Source: Actinomadura luzonensis (GTDB lineage: Bacteria; Actinomycetota; Actinomycetes; Streptosporangiales; Streptosporangiaceae). Taken from it: a DNA stretch of 64,000 nucleotides. Both the position numbers and the translations under genes were made by a program. The first letter of the stretch is position 1. Each line of letters begins with the position of its first letter. Below are positions 57,386 to 64,000 of the stretch, piece by piece. Below the pieces are notes generated by a model, which made no database searches, was not told the DNA's origin, and saw nothing but the letters and a program-made list of their open reading frames with translations. Location of the stretch: positions 4,097,001 through 4,161,000 of the forward strand of contig NZ_JAKRKC020000001.1 of NCBI RefSeq assembly GCF_022664455.2, read 5' to 3'.

Positions 57386-59233
57386 TTGGAACGCAGACGT
57401 TTTCTCGCCCTGGCCGGCGCCGCCGGCCTGACCGCCGCCGCGACGGCCGCGACGGCCGGGCCCGCCTCGGCGGCGGCCTACCCGTTCTACGACTCCGGCG
57501 TCCCGGCGGAGGCGCACACGAAGCTGGGTGAGCTGGCGCCGTACGGGGTGACCGCGTTCGCGTTCACCCCGTCGGGCGGCTGGGCGGTGGTGACGCAGGA
57601 CGGCCGGTATTTCGCCCGCGGCATCCCTGACGCCTGTTTCGCGGAGCTGGGCGCGCTGGCGAAGGCGGGCCGCCGCGTCCATTGCCTGGCCTTCCCGCCG
57701 GAGGGCGGCGACCGCTGGGTGATCACCACCGACAAGGGCGTGTCGTCGCGCGGCCTGCCCGCCGCGTGCCTGCAGCGCGTGCAGAGCTCTTACGCCGCCG
57801 GGCAGCAGGTGGTGGACGTGGCCTTCCCGCCGGCGGGCGGCGACCGGTGGGTGGTGACCACGACCGGCGGCTTCCACGCCAAGGGCGTGGACGACGAGTG
57901 CTACCAGATGATGCGCAACCTCACGGAGGGCGGCCGCAAGGTCACCCGCGTGGCGTTCCCGAAGGCGGGCGGCTGGGCGGTGGTCGCGCAGGACGAGTAC
58001 CACGCGCGCGGCATCCCCGACGCCTGCTTCACCAGGATGGGCACGCTGGCGGGCGGCGGCTGGCAGGTGCACACGGTGGCGTTCGCGCCGGGCGGCGGCT
58101 GGGTGCTGAGCACGCGCGGCAAGGCTCCCGCCCTGCCCGCCGACCGGGTCAGGCAGGTCGAGAACGCGGTCGGCGGCGCGACGGTGTGGCAGCGGATGAG
58201 CGCCTACCGCACGCCGGGCGTCACGGTCGCCGTGGTCGTCGGCAACAAGATCGCCTGGTCGACGGGGTACGGCCGGCTGGAGGCGGGCGGCGCCGCCGCG
58301 GCCCATCCGGAGAGCGCGTTCCAGGCGGCGTCCATCAGCAAGGCCGTGGCCGCGCTCGGCGTGCTGCGCCTGGCGCAGACCGGCGGCCCGGCGCTGAGCG
58401 CGGACGTCCGCCCCCACCTCGGCTGGACGCTGCCGAGCCGCGACTGCGTGACCTCCACGGCGGTCCCGACGATCGACCGGCTGCTCGCGCACCGGGCGGG
58501 CGTGATCGGGCGCGGCTCCACCTCCCCCGCCGACGCCTGCTCCGGCTTCGCCTCGGGCGGCGGCGGCTTCGCCGGCTACGGCCCGGACGCGGACGTCCCG
58601 ACGCTGCTGCAGGTCATGAACGGCGAGGGCAACTCGCCGCGGATCGAGCTGACGACCACGCCCGGCGCCGAGTACCACTACTCCGGCGCGGGTTTCGTGC
58701 TGCTCCAGCGGATGCTGGAGCAGCGGACCGGGCTGCCGCTGGCCGACTACATGCAGCGCGAGGTCTTCGCGCCGCTCGGCATGACGACCAGCTCGTACGC
58801 GCTCGCGCCCGCCTTCGAGCTGGCCGCCGGGCACACCGCGACCGGCGCCGTGATCCCCGGCAGGCGCAACCGCTACCCCGAGTCGGCCGCCGCCGGGCTG
58901 TACACGAGCGTGCTCGACCTGTGCCGGCTGGTGTCCTGGCTGAACCGCGCCTGGACCGCCTCCGGCGACCTCGCCGGCCCGCTGACCAGGGCCTCGGTCC
59001 GCACGTTGTTGTCGGAGGGCGCGCAGCCGGGCATGGGCCGCGGCCTGTTCCTGGCGGACGCGGGCACCGACGGCTTCTCCTACACCCACGACGGCGCCAA
59101 CTACGGGTTCCGCTCGGTGTTCAAGGGCTACCCGAAGCTCGGCGCGGGGTACGCGGTCCTGGCCAACGGCAGCGACGCCGCCCTGGTGACCGAGATCGCC
59201 GCGGCGATCAGGAAGGTGTACGGCTGGCCGTGA
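57386..59233 (+). CDS. Tat-exported serine hydrolase (beta-lactamase family) with N-terminal repeat domain
   Basis: 615 residues from a TTG preceded by GAGGAG (a GTG at 57377 is possible). The twin-arginine signal is ERRRFLALAGAAGLTAAATAATAGPASA. Residues 50-250 hold four repeats of about 50 residues, each with a strand such as AFTPSGGWAVVTQDGRYFARGIPDACF. The C-terminal half is a class C/DD-peptidase-like domain: Ser316-x-x-Lys319 in QAASISKAV, Tyr in YHYSGAGF and THDGANYG in place of KTG. It probably acts on peptidoglycan peptides, esters or lactams outside the cell. Confidence 0.88.
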   Translation: MERRRFLALAGAAGLTAAATAATAGPASAAAYPFYDSGVPAEAHTKLGELAPYGVTAFAFTPSGGWAVVTQDGRYFARGIPDACFAELGALAKAGRRVHCLAFPPEGGDRWVITTDKGVSSRGLPAACLQRVQSSYAAGQQVVDVAFPPAGGDRWVVTTTGGFHAKGVDDECYQMMRNLTEGGRKVTRVAFPKAGGWAVVAQDEYHARGIPDACFTRMGTLAGGGWQVHTVAFAPGGGWVLSTRGKAPALPADRVRQVENAVGGATVWQRMSAYRTPGVTVAVVVGNKIAWSTGYGRLEAGGAAAAHPESAFQAASISKAVAALGVLRLAQTGGPALSADVRPHLGWTLPSRDCVTSTAVPTIDRLLAHRAGVIGRGSTSPADACSGFASGGGGFAGYGPDADVPTLLQVMNGEGNSPRIELTTTPGAEYHYSGAGFVLLQRMLEQRTGLPLADYMQREVFAPLGMTTSSYALAPAFELAAGHTATGAVIPGRRNRYPESAAAGLYTSVLDLCRLVSWLNRAWTASGDLAGPLTRASVRTLLSEGAQPGMGRGLFLADAGTDGFSYTHDGANYGFRSVFKGYPKLGAGYAVLANGSDAALVTEIAAAIRKVYGWP

Positions 59234-59354
59234 CGGGCCGGTGGGTCACGCGCCGCGGCACGGTGCTGCTCTCACGCTCCCGCACCAGGCGCGAACGCGG
59301 CGAGCCGGACCTCCGGCGGCTTGGGGGTGCGGGAGGTCCAGCTCGGCGCGCCGG

Positions 59355-60611
59355 TCAAGGGCGCGGTGCGGCGGAGGCGGCCGCCTCCGCGGGCGCGCGC
59401 ACGTCCGCGAGCACGATCCCGCTCGCCGGGCGGGCCGGGACGCGCCGCAGCGAGATGCCGAGGTCCTGCGGCGGCAGGTCGTGCTCCAGCCGGGCCAGCC
59501 GGATCACCAGCTCGCGCAGCACGGCGACGGTGACGTCCTCGCCGGGGCAGCGGTGGCCGGTGCGCGCCTCGCCGCCGCCCTGCGGGACCAGCTCGTACGG
59601 GTCGATCGCGCGGCCGAGGAAGCGCTCGGGGCGGAAGGCGTACGGGTCGGGCCACAGCTCGGGGTCGTGGTTCTGGCCGTACAGGTCGAGCAGCACCAGC
59701 GTGCCGGCCGGGATCTGGTAGCCGCCGTAGGTCAGGTCGCGGGCGGCCCGCCCGCCGACGAACGGCGCGAACGGGTAGAAGCGCCGCAGCTCGTGCGCGA
59801 ACGCCTCGGCGAAGGCCTCGTCGCCGGCGCGCAGCCGCTCCCGGTGCTCCGGCCAGCGGTGCAGCGCGTGGCCCGCGTACGCGACGAACCAGCAGACGGC
59901 CACCGTGGGCCGGATGACGTTGAGCAGCTCCACGGCGGCCACGCGCGGGTCGAGGCGTTCGCCGTGGGCGTCCCGGTGGCGGGCGACCGCGGCGAGCGCG
60001 GAGCCCTCGGCCGGGTGGAAGGCGCCGCGGCGCACGTCCTCGACCAGGCGGGCGAGCCGGGCCTCCTGCCGGGCGCGGGCCCGCCGGGCGCGCCAGTGCC
60101 GCGCCCCGAGCGTGGCGAAGCCGTCCACCATGGCGACGCAGTCGGCGGCCAGCTCGTCGGCCTCGTCCCGGGGCAGCTGGACGCCGGCCCAGTCCGTGAC
60201 GGCGCGGGCCAGCACGCGGGCGGCCTCGTCGAAGAGCACGACCCGCGGCCGGCCGGCCCACTCCGCGGCGGCCTCGTCCCAGGCCGCGGCGGTGCGGCGG
60301 GCCAGGTCGGCGACGCCGCCGGGGGTCATGAGCGACAGGAACATCGCCTTGCGGACGCGGTGGTCGGCGCCGTCCAGGGTGTGCACCGGGCCGTGGCCGA
60401 ACAACGTGCTCTGCACGAGGCCGGGGATGGCGCCGTGCCGGTGGACGTGGTCCTCGTCGTAGAAGAAGCGGGCAGCCTCGGGACCGCACAGGCCCGTGGC
60501 GCGGCGGCCCAGCACGCGGGTGCGGGCCACGCCGTCGGGGCTCTCGCGGCGGCGGGCGGGCAGCCAGCCGTAGCCTTCCAGGAGCATGAGCGGGGTGTTG
60601 TCGAGCGGCAT
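59355..60611 (-). CDS. CYP152-family cytochrome P450 peroxygenase
   Basis: 418 residues. The heme-ligand region PQGGGEARTGHRCPGEDVT (Cys355) with its extended loop, and Arg234-Pro235 in NVIRPTVAVCWF replacing the acid/alcohol pair, identify the CYP152 fatty-acid peroxygenase family (P450-BSbeta, SPalpha, OleT). It uses hydrogen peroxide and binds the fatty-acid carboxylate through Arg234. The ExxR helix is HELRR. The distal residue that decides product is His77 (GPVHTLDG), aligned to Gln85 of P450-BSbeta and His85 of OleT. No redox partner genes are nearby, as expected for a peroxygenase. Confidence 0.9.
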   Translation of the reverse strand: MPLDNTPLMLLEGYGWLPARRRESPDGVARTRVLGRRATGLCGPEAARFFYDEDHVHRHGAIPGLVQSTLFGHGPVHTLDGADHRVRKAMFLSLMTPGGVADLARRTAAAWDEAAAEWAGRPRVVLFDEAARVLARAVTDWAGVQLPRDEADELAADCVAMVDGFATLGARHWRARRARARQEARLARLVEDVRRGAFHPAEGSALAAVARHRDAHGERLDPRVAAVELLNVIRPTVAVCWFVAYAGHALHRWPEHRERLRAGDEAFAEAFAHELRRFYPFAPFVGGRAARDLTYGGYQIPAGTLVLLDLYGQNHDPELWPDPYAFRPERFLGRAIDPYELVPQGGGEARTGHRCPGEDVTVAVLRELVIRLARLEHDLPPQDLGISLRRVPARPASGIVLADVRAPAEAAASAAPRP

Positions 60612-60689
60612 CGGGGTCAGGTTCCCTGTCCGGCGGCGCCGAAACGGGCAGGACGCGCGGCCCCGCGCCCCCGGCCCCGCGCCCCCGGC

Positions 60690-61241
60690 TCAGGCGCCCG
60701 GCCGGGCCGGCAGTGACTCGCCGTCCTCGCTGTCGGGCTGGGGGTGCCAGGTGACCAGGTCCTGCCAGCGGCGGCGGGCCTGCGGGAGGCGTTCGGCGGG
60801 GGCGTGCCGGGGGACGACCTCGTCGACCGGCAGCCGGGCGCGGCGCTGGAGCCGGGCGTGGTGGCGTTCGGCGGCCTCGGCGGACGGCAGGCCCAGGGCG
60901 GCGGCGATGCGCGGCCAGTCGAGGCCGGCGGCGCGGGCGGCCTGGAGCAGCCGGTGCTCCAGGCGGTCGACGTCGAGCCGGAGGGCCTGCGCGGCCACCA
61001 GGGCGGAGGTGAGGTCGGCCTCGGCGGCCCGGCCGGCGAGGGCGGCCGAGGCGGCCTCGGTGATCGCCGTGGTGTCAGGCATGGGCTGGCCGCGGGCCTG
61101 CCAGAACAGGTGGTCGACGCCGGTGGCGTACCGGTCGCTCAGGTGGGCGCGGGCCGCCCGTACCAGGTCCGGCGGCGGCGCCGGCGGCGGCCGGTCCCCG
61201 TCGGGGCCGCCGTCTTCCTGCTGGTTCAGCAGCCGGATCAC
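60690..61241 (-). CDS. hypothetical protein with helix-turn-helix-like C-terminal half
   Basis: 183 residues from a GTG with GGTGGGA upstream; a longer frame from ATG 61310 is possible. The middle is helical and Ala/Arg-rich (AASAALAGRAAEADLTSALVAAQALRLDVDRLEHRLLQAA). It is followed by AGLDWPRIAAALGLPSAEAAERHHARLQRRA, which resembles the helix-turn-helix found in many actinomycete proteins of unknown role. I do not recognise a named family. It lies between the P450 gene and the divergent ROK regulator. Confidence 0.6.
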   Translation of the reverse strand: MIRLLNQQEDGGPDGDRPPPAPPPDLVRAARAHLSDRYATGVDHLFWQARGQPMPDTTAITEAASAALAGRAAEADLTSALVAAQALRLDVDRLEHRLLQAARAAGLDWPRIAAALGLPSAEAAERHHARLQRRARLPVDEVVPRHAPAERLPQARRRWQDLVTWHPQPDSEDGESLPARPGA

Positions 61242-61344
61242 CGTCCCACCGGAGAAGAAGCCTTCGGGTTTTCTCTTATACCCGGACCGGAGATCGTGAT
61301 GCCTTGACAAGGGGGCGGAGCGGGCTCACTATCTTCACCACTAA

Positions 61345-61358
61345 CTTTATTCCTAAAG
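61345..61358. promoter_or_regulatory. palindromic operator before the ROK regulator gene
   Basis: CTTTATTCCTAAAG has perfect 5-base arms (CTTTA/TAAAG) around TTCC, inside the AT-rich run ACTTTATTCCTAAAGAAAGT, which has further ACTTT/AAAGT symmetry. It lies 14 bases before the ROK start, the usual place for a self-regulating ROK repressor site. Confidence 0.6.
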
Positions 61359-61371
61359 AAAGTCGTCATCC

Positions 61372-62635
61372 ATGGCAGGCACGGACCGCGGCGACCTCAC
61401 CCGGACGGCGATCCTCGCCCTCCTCGGCACGGTCGGCCCGCTGAGCCGCAGCGAGATAGCCCGCGAGCTGGACGTCAGCGCGGCCACCGTCACGCAGCTC
61501 ACCAAGGAGCTCATCGGGCACGGGATGCTGGAGGAGCTGGACCGCCGGCCGTCGCGCGGGGGGCGGCCGGCCCAGCGGCTCGGGCTGGTGGGCAGCGCCG
61601 GGCGGGCGCTCGGGGTGAAGGTGACGGCCGACCACCTGGTGCTGGTGGACGTCCGGCTGGACGGCGAGGTGCTGGGCTCCTGGCGGGTCCCGCACGACCC
61701 GGCGGCCCCCGACGCCCTCGACCGGCTGGTGGACGCGGTGGAGTCGGTGGTGCGCGAGATCGACGCGGCGCCGCCGCTGCTCGGGGTCGGGGTGGGCGTG
61801 CCGGGCGGCGTGGACGACCAGGCGGTCGGCACGGTCAACGCGCCCACGCTCGGCTGGCAGGGCGTGCCGGTGGGCGAGCGGCTGCGCCGCCGGCTCAGCC
61901 TGCCCGTCCTGGTGGAGAACGACGTCAACGCGCTGGCCGCGGCCGAGCGGCTGTACGGGCGGGGGCGGACGCACCGCGACTTCCTCGTGGTGACCATCGG
62001 GCGGGGCGTCGGCGCGGCGATCGTCGCCGACGGGCGGGTGTACCGGGGGGCGCGGGGCGGCGCGGGCGAGTTCGGCCACCTGCCGGTGGACCCGGAGGCC
62101 GCCGTGCGGGTGCGGGGCGCGGGGCTGCCTGGAGGCGCTGGTGGGGTCGGCGGGCCTGCTGCGCCCGGCCCGCGCCAGGTACGCCGGCGGCGGAGGCCCG
62201 GGTGACGCCGCGACGCCGGCCGAGGCGGGCAGCGCCGCGACGCCGGCCGAGGCGGGCAGCGCCGCGACGGCGGCCGAGCTGGGCAGGGCCGCGGCGGCCG
62301 GCGACGCCGTGGCGCGCGAGGTGTTCGCCGAGGCCGGGACGGTCCTGGGCCGGGCCACGGCGGGGCTGGTCAACGTGGTGGACCCCGAGGTCGTGGTGGT
62401 GCTCGGCGAGGGCACGGCCGACTGGCCGCTGTGGCGCACCGGCTTCGAGCCGGCGCTGCGGGCGGCGCTCTACCCCGGCCGGCGGGACATCCCCGTCGAG
62501 GTGGAGAGCTGGGACGACACGAGCTGGGCGCAGGGCGCGGCGGCGCTGGTGCTGGCCACCCCGTTCGACGCGGCCGGCGCGGCCGGGGAGCAGGGCCGCC
62601 TGGTCCGCGCCCGCCTGATCGGAGCCGCCTCGTGA
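61372..62635 (+). pseudogene. ROK-family sugar-responsive regulator with an apparent frameshift
   Basis: The first frame gives an N-terminal winged helix (LTRTAILALLGTVGPLSRSEIARELDVSAATVTQLTKELIGHGML) and the ROK sugar-kinase-like domain (VGVGVPGGVDDQAVGTVNAPTLGWQGVPV, ENDVNALAAAERLYG, GRGVGAAIVADGRVYRGARGGAGEFGHLPVDPEAA). At about 62104 the frame must shift one base to continue into the zinc motif CGCGARGCLEALVGS and on to the stop at 62633-62635. As printed the first frame stops at 62205. The whole would be about 420 residues. A real indel or a sequence error. It likely represses the sugar permeases that follow, whose GTG overlaps this stop. Confidence 0.75.
62207..62287 (+). repeat. 27-base coding tandem repeat in the ROK gene
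   Basis: Two exact 27-base units (62207-62233, 62234-62260) and a third diverged copy (62261-62287) encode AATPAEAGS repeats. They lie in a loop of the ROK domain that is usually short, close to the apparent frameshift. Confidence 0.8.
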
Positions 62636-63609
62636 AGCTGCACTTACCGCCGGCCGCCCGCCGCTCCCCCGCGAAGGACCAGGCCGGGAGCGGGGCGCGG
62701 CAGGCCGTCCCCGAGGCCGGGCCCCGCCCGCCGCGCCGCGGGCGCTGGCGTCACGCCGCCACGGTCGCGGTGTTCCTGCTGCCTAGCCTGGTCCCGCTCA
62801 CCCTCTACACGCTGATCCCGATGGTCGGCTCGTTCTGGACCAGCCTGCACGAGTGGGACCTCATCACCGACATGCGCTGGGTCGGCCTCGGCAACTACGC
62901 CGACCTGCTCGGCGACGCCGACACCCGGGCCGCGTTCCTGCACACCCTGTACTTCATCGCCGGCTACCTGCCGCTGGTCTACCTCGGCGGCCTCGGCCTG
63001 GCGGTGCTGCTCGACCGGAGGATGCCGGCCCGCGCCCTGCTGCGCGGCGTCTACTTCCTGCCGGTGATCACGAGCTGGGTGGTGGTCGCGCTGATGTGGA
63101 AGTGGCTGCTGAACCCGGCCAGCGGCATCGTCAACTGGGCGCTCGGCCTGGTGGGCGTGCACGGGCCCGGCTGGTGGACCGACCCCGGCTGGGCGATGCC
63201 GTCGATCATCCTCGCCTCGGCGTGGAAGGACCTCGGCTTCGTGATGATCATCCTGCTGGCCGGGCTGCAGGCGATCCCCCGCGAGTACCAGGAGGCCGCC
63301 ATGGTGGACGGCGCGACCGCCTGGCGCAGGTTCCGGCACATCACGCTGCCCCTGCTGTCGCCCTCGACGTTCTTCGTGGTGGTGATCTCGCTGATCAACG
63401 GCTTCCAGGTGTTCGACCAGGTCAAGATCATGACGGGTGGCGGGCCGGGCGGCGCGACGCAGGTCGTGGTGTCGCAGATCTACGACCTCACCTTCCGCTA
63501 CGGCCGGGCGGGCGCGGCCTCGGCGCTGTCCTGGCTGCTGTTCGCGCTGGTGCTGCTGGTGACCGTCGTGCAGATCCGGGGCCAGAGGCGGTGGGTGACC
63601 TATGGGTAA
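62632..63609 (+). CDS. carbohydrate ABC transporter permease (MalF/UgpA type)
   Basis: 325 residues. The basic N-terminus is followed by six membrane segments starting at ATVAVFLLPSLVPLTLYTLIPMVGSFWTSL. The EAA loop is QEAAMVDGATAWRRFRHITLPLLSP, and the motif FDQVKIMTGGGPGGATQVVVSQIYDL is typical of sugar permeases of the CUT1 family. The GTG start overlaps the ROK stop (GTGA). It transports an unidentified sugar with the next permease. No binding protein or ATPase is in the window. Confidence 0.92.
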   Translation: MKLHLPPAARRSPAKDQAGSGARQAVPEAGPRPPRRGRWRHAATVAVFLLPSLVPLTLYTLIPMVGSFWTSLHEWDLITDMRWVGLGNYADLLGDADTRAAFLHTLYFIAGYLPLVYLGGLGLAVLLDRRMPARALLRGVYFLPVITSWVVVALMWKWLLNPASGIVNWALGLVGVHGPGWWTDPGWAMPSIILASAWKDLGFVMIILLAGLQAIPREYQEAAMVDGATAWRRFRHITLPLLSPSTFFVVVISLINGFQVFDQVKIMTGGGPGGATQVVVSQIYDLTFRYGRAGAASALSWLLFALVLLVTVVQIRGQRRWVTYG

Positions 63610-64000
63610 GGCGCTCCGCTACCTGCTGGTGGGCCTCGGCGCGCTGGCGATGTTGTTCCCGTTCGGCTGGGCGGTGATCACGTCGGTGACGCCGGGCGAC
63701 GCCGTGCTGGCCGTGCCGCCCGACTTCACGCCCGAGGGCGCGAGCCTGGACGCCTACGGCCGGCTGCTGGAGACGCTGCCGTTCTGGCGGATCGTGCTGA
63801 ACAGCGCCTGGGTCGGCGCCGCCTCGACCGCGCTGCAGCTGCTCACCAGCGCGATGGCGGCCTACGCCTTCGCGCGGCTGCCGTTCCCCGGCCGGGGCGC
63901 GCTGTTCGCGGTGTACCTCACGACGCTGATGATGCCGCTGCCGGTGCTGGTCGTGCCGCTGTTCCTGGAGATGCGCATGTTCGGCCTGGTCGACACGTAC
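63602..64000 (+). CDS. carbohydrate ABC transporter permease (MalG/UgpE type), cut by window end
   Basis: The first 133 residues are visible. MGKALRYLLVGLGALAMLFPFGWAVITSVTPGDAVLA is the first membrane segment, and LNSAWVGAASTALQLLTSAMAAYAFARLPFPGRGALF the second and third, as in MalG-type CUT1 permeases. The ATG overlaps the end of the preceding permease by eight bases. The EAA loop and C-terminus lie beyond the window. Confidence 0.9.
   Translation, partial: MGKALRYLLVGLGALAMLFPFGWAVITSVTPGDAVLAVPPDFTPEGASLDAYGRLLETLPFWRIVLNSAWVGAASTALQLLTSAMAAYAFARLPFPGRGALFAVYLTTLMMPLPVLVVPLFLEMRMFGLVDTY

Noticed and set aside
1..64000. tRNA, rRNA, insertion sequences, prophage or integration sites
   Set aside because: No cloverleaf-like or rRNA sequence, transposase, integrase or long terminal repeats were recognised in the intergenic regions.

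Overview
The window is very GC-rich DNA with actinomycete gene style: GTG and TTG starts, ATGA/GTGA stop-start overlaps, and long antisense shadow frames. A DUF574-type methyltransferase, a SigE-family sigma factor, an ECF42 sigma factor with a DGPF-protein partner, a c-di-AMP (ydaO/yuaA) riboswitch before a CHAP protein, and a CMP-Kdn/sialic-acid cell-wall locus together suggest a filamentous actinomycete. Streptosporangiales (Nonomuraea-like) is possible, but the genus cannot be fixed from the sequence alone. I saw no tRNA, rRNA, CRISPR array, insertion sequence or phage genes.

Layout. 1-2.1 kb: TetR fragment, small hypothetical, secreted beta-helix protein. 2.1-9.35 kb: maltose/maltodextrin locus, with malE-malF-malG and a GH13 enzyme on the minus strand and a divergent GH13 alpha-glucosidase sharing an operator region. 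9.4-13.3 kb: orphan histidine kinase, DUF574 methyltransferase, SigE-family sigma factor with a translationally coupled membrane-anchored partner. 13.3-17.0 kb: DctA transporter divergent from a CitA/CitB-type two-component system. 17.1-23.6 kb: nonulosonic-acid (probably Kdn) cell-wall polymer locus, led by a three-domain fusion (CMP-nonulosonate synthetase, KdsC-like phosphatase, NeuB synthase) and carrying a GT2 enzyme and three polysialyltransferase-like GT-B proteins; two convergent arms meet at a strong terminator. 23.7-26.5 kb: aldo/keto reductase, Gfo/Idh/MocA oxidoreductase, riboswitch-controlled CHAP hydrolase. 26.6-30.8 kb: PadR regulator divergent from a meta-cleavage set (class II aldolase, extradiol dioxygenase, 4-oxalocrotonate tautomerase, aldehyde dehydrogenase).

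30.8-35.7 kb: OmpR-type two-component system divergent from a membrane flavin electron-transfer module (ferric-reductase-like protein, FMN-binding protein with a flavinylation motif, ApbE). 35.8-37.6 kb: DGPF protein and ECF42 sigma factor with a matching promoter. 37.6-40.4 kb: ArsR regulator, zinc-less quinone reductase-type ADH, UDP-glucose dehydrogenase. 40.7-53.2 kb: ribose-type ABC importer, a frameshifted hydantoinase-like gene, DUF917 protein, PucR regulator and, convergently, HyuB/HyuA, then a divergent ornithine-cyclodeaminase relative; this looks like uptake and ring opening of an unknown cyclic amide. 53.3-57.2 kb: lower-GC orphan membrane protein, DUF305 lipoprotein, MarR/VOC pair, STAS and HATPase partner-switch pair. 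57.4-61.2 kb: Tat-exported serine hydrolase with N-terminal repeats, CYP152 peroxygenase, hypothetical protein. 61.3 kb to the end: ROK regulator (apparent frameshift) and two sugar ABC permeases, the last cut by the window edge.

The most notable items are the fused nonulosonate enzyme and its locus, the ApbE-dependent electron-transfer module, the hydantoinase/DUF917 locus, and a CYP152 peroxygenase with the histidine typical of the alkene-forming decarboxylase OleT.
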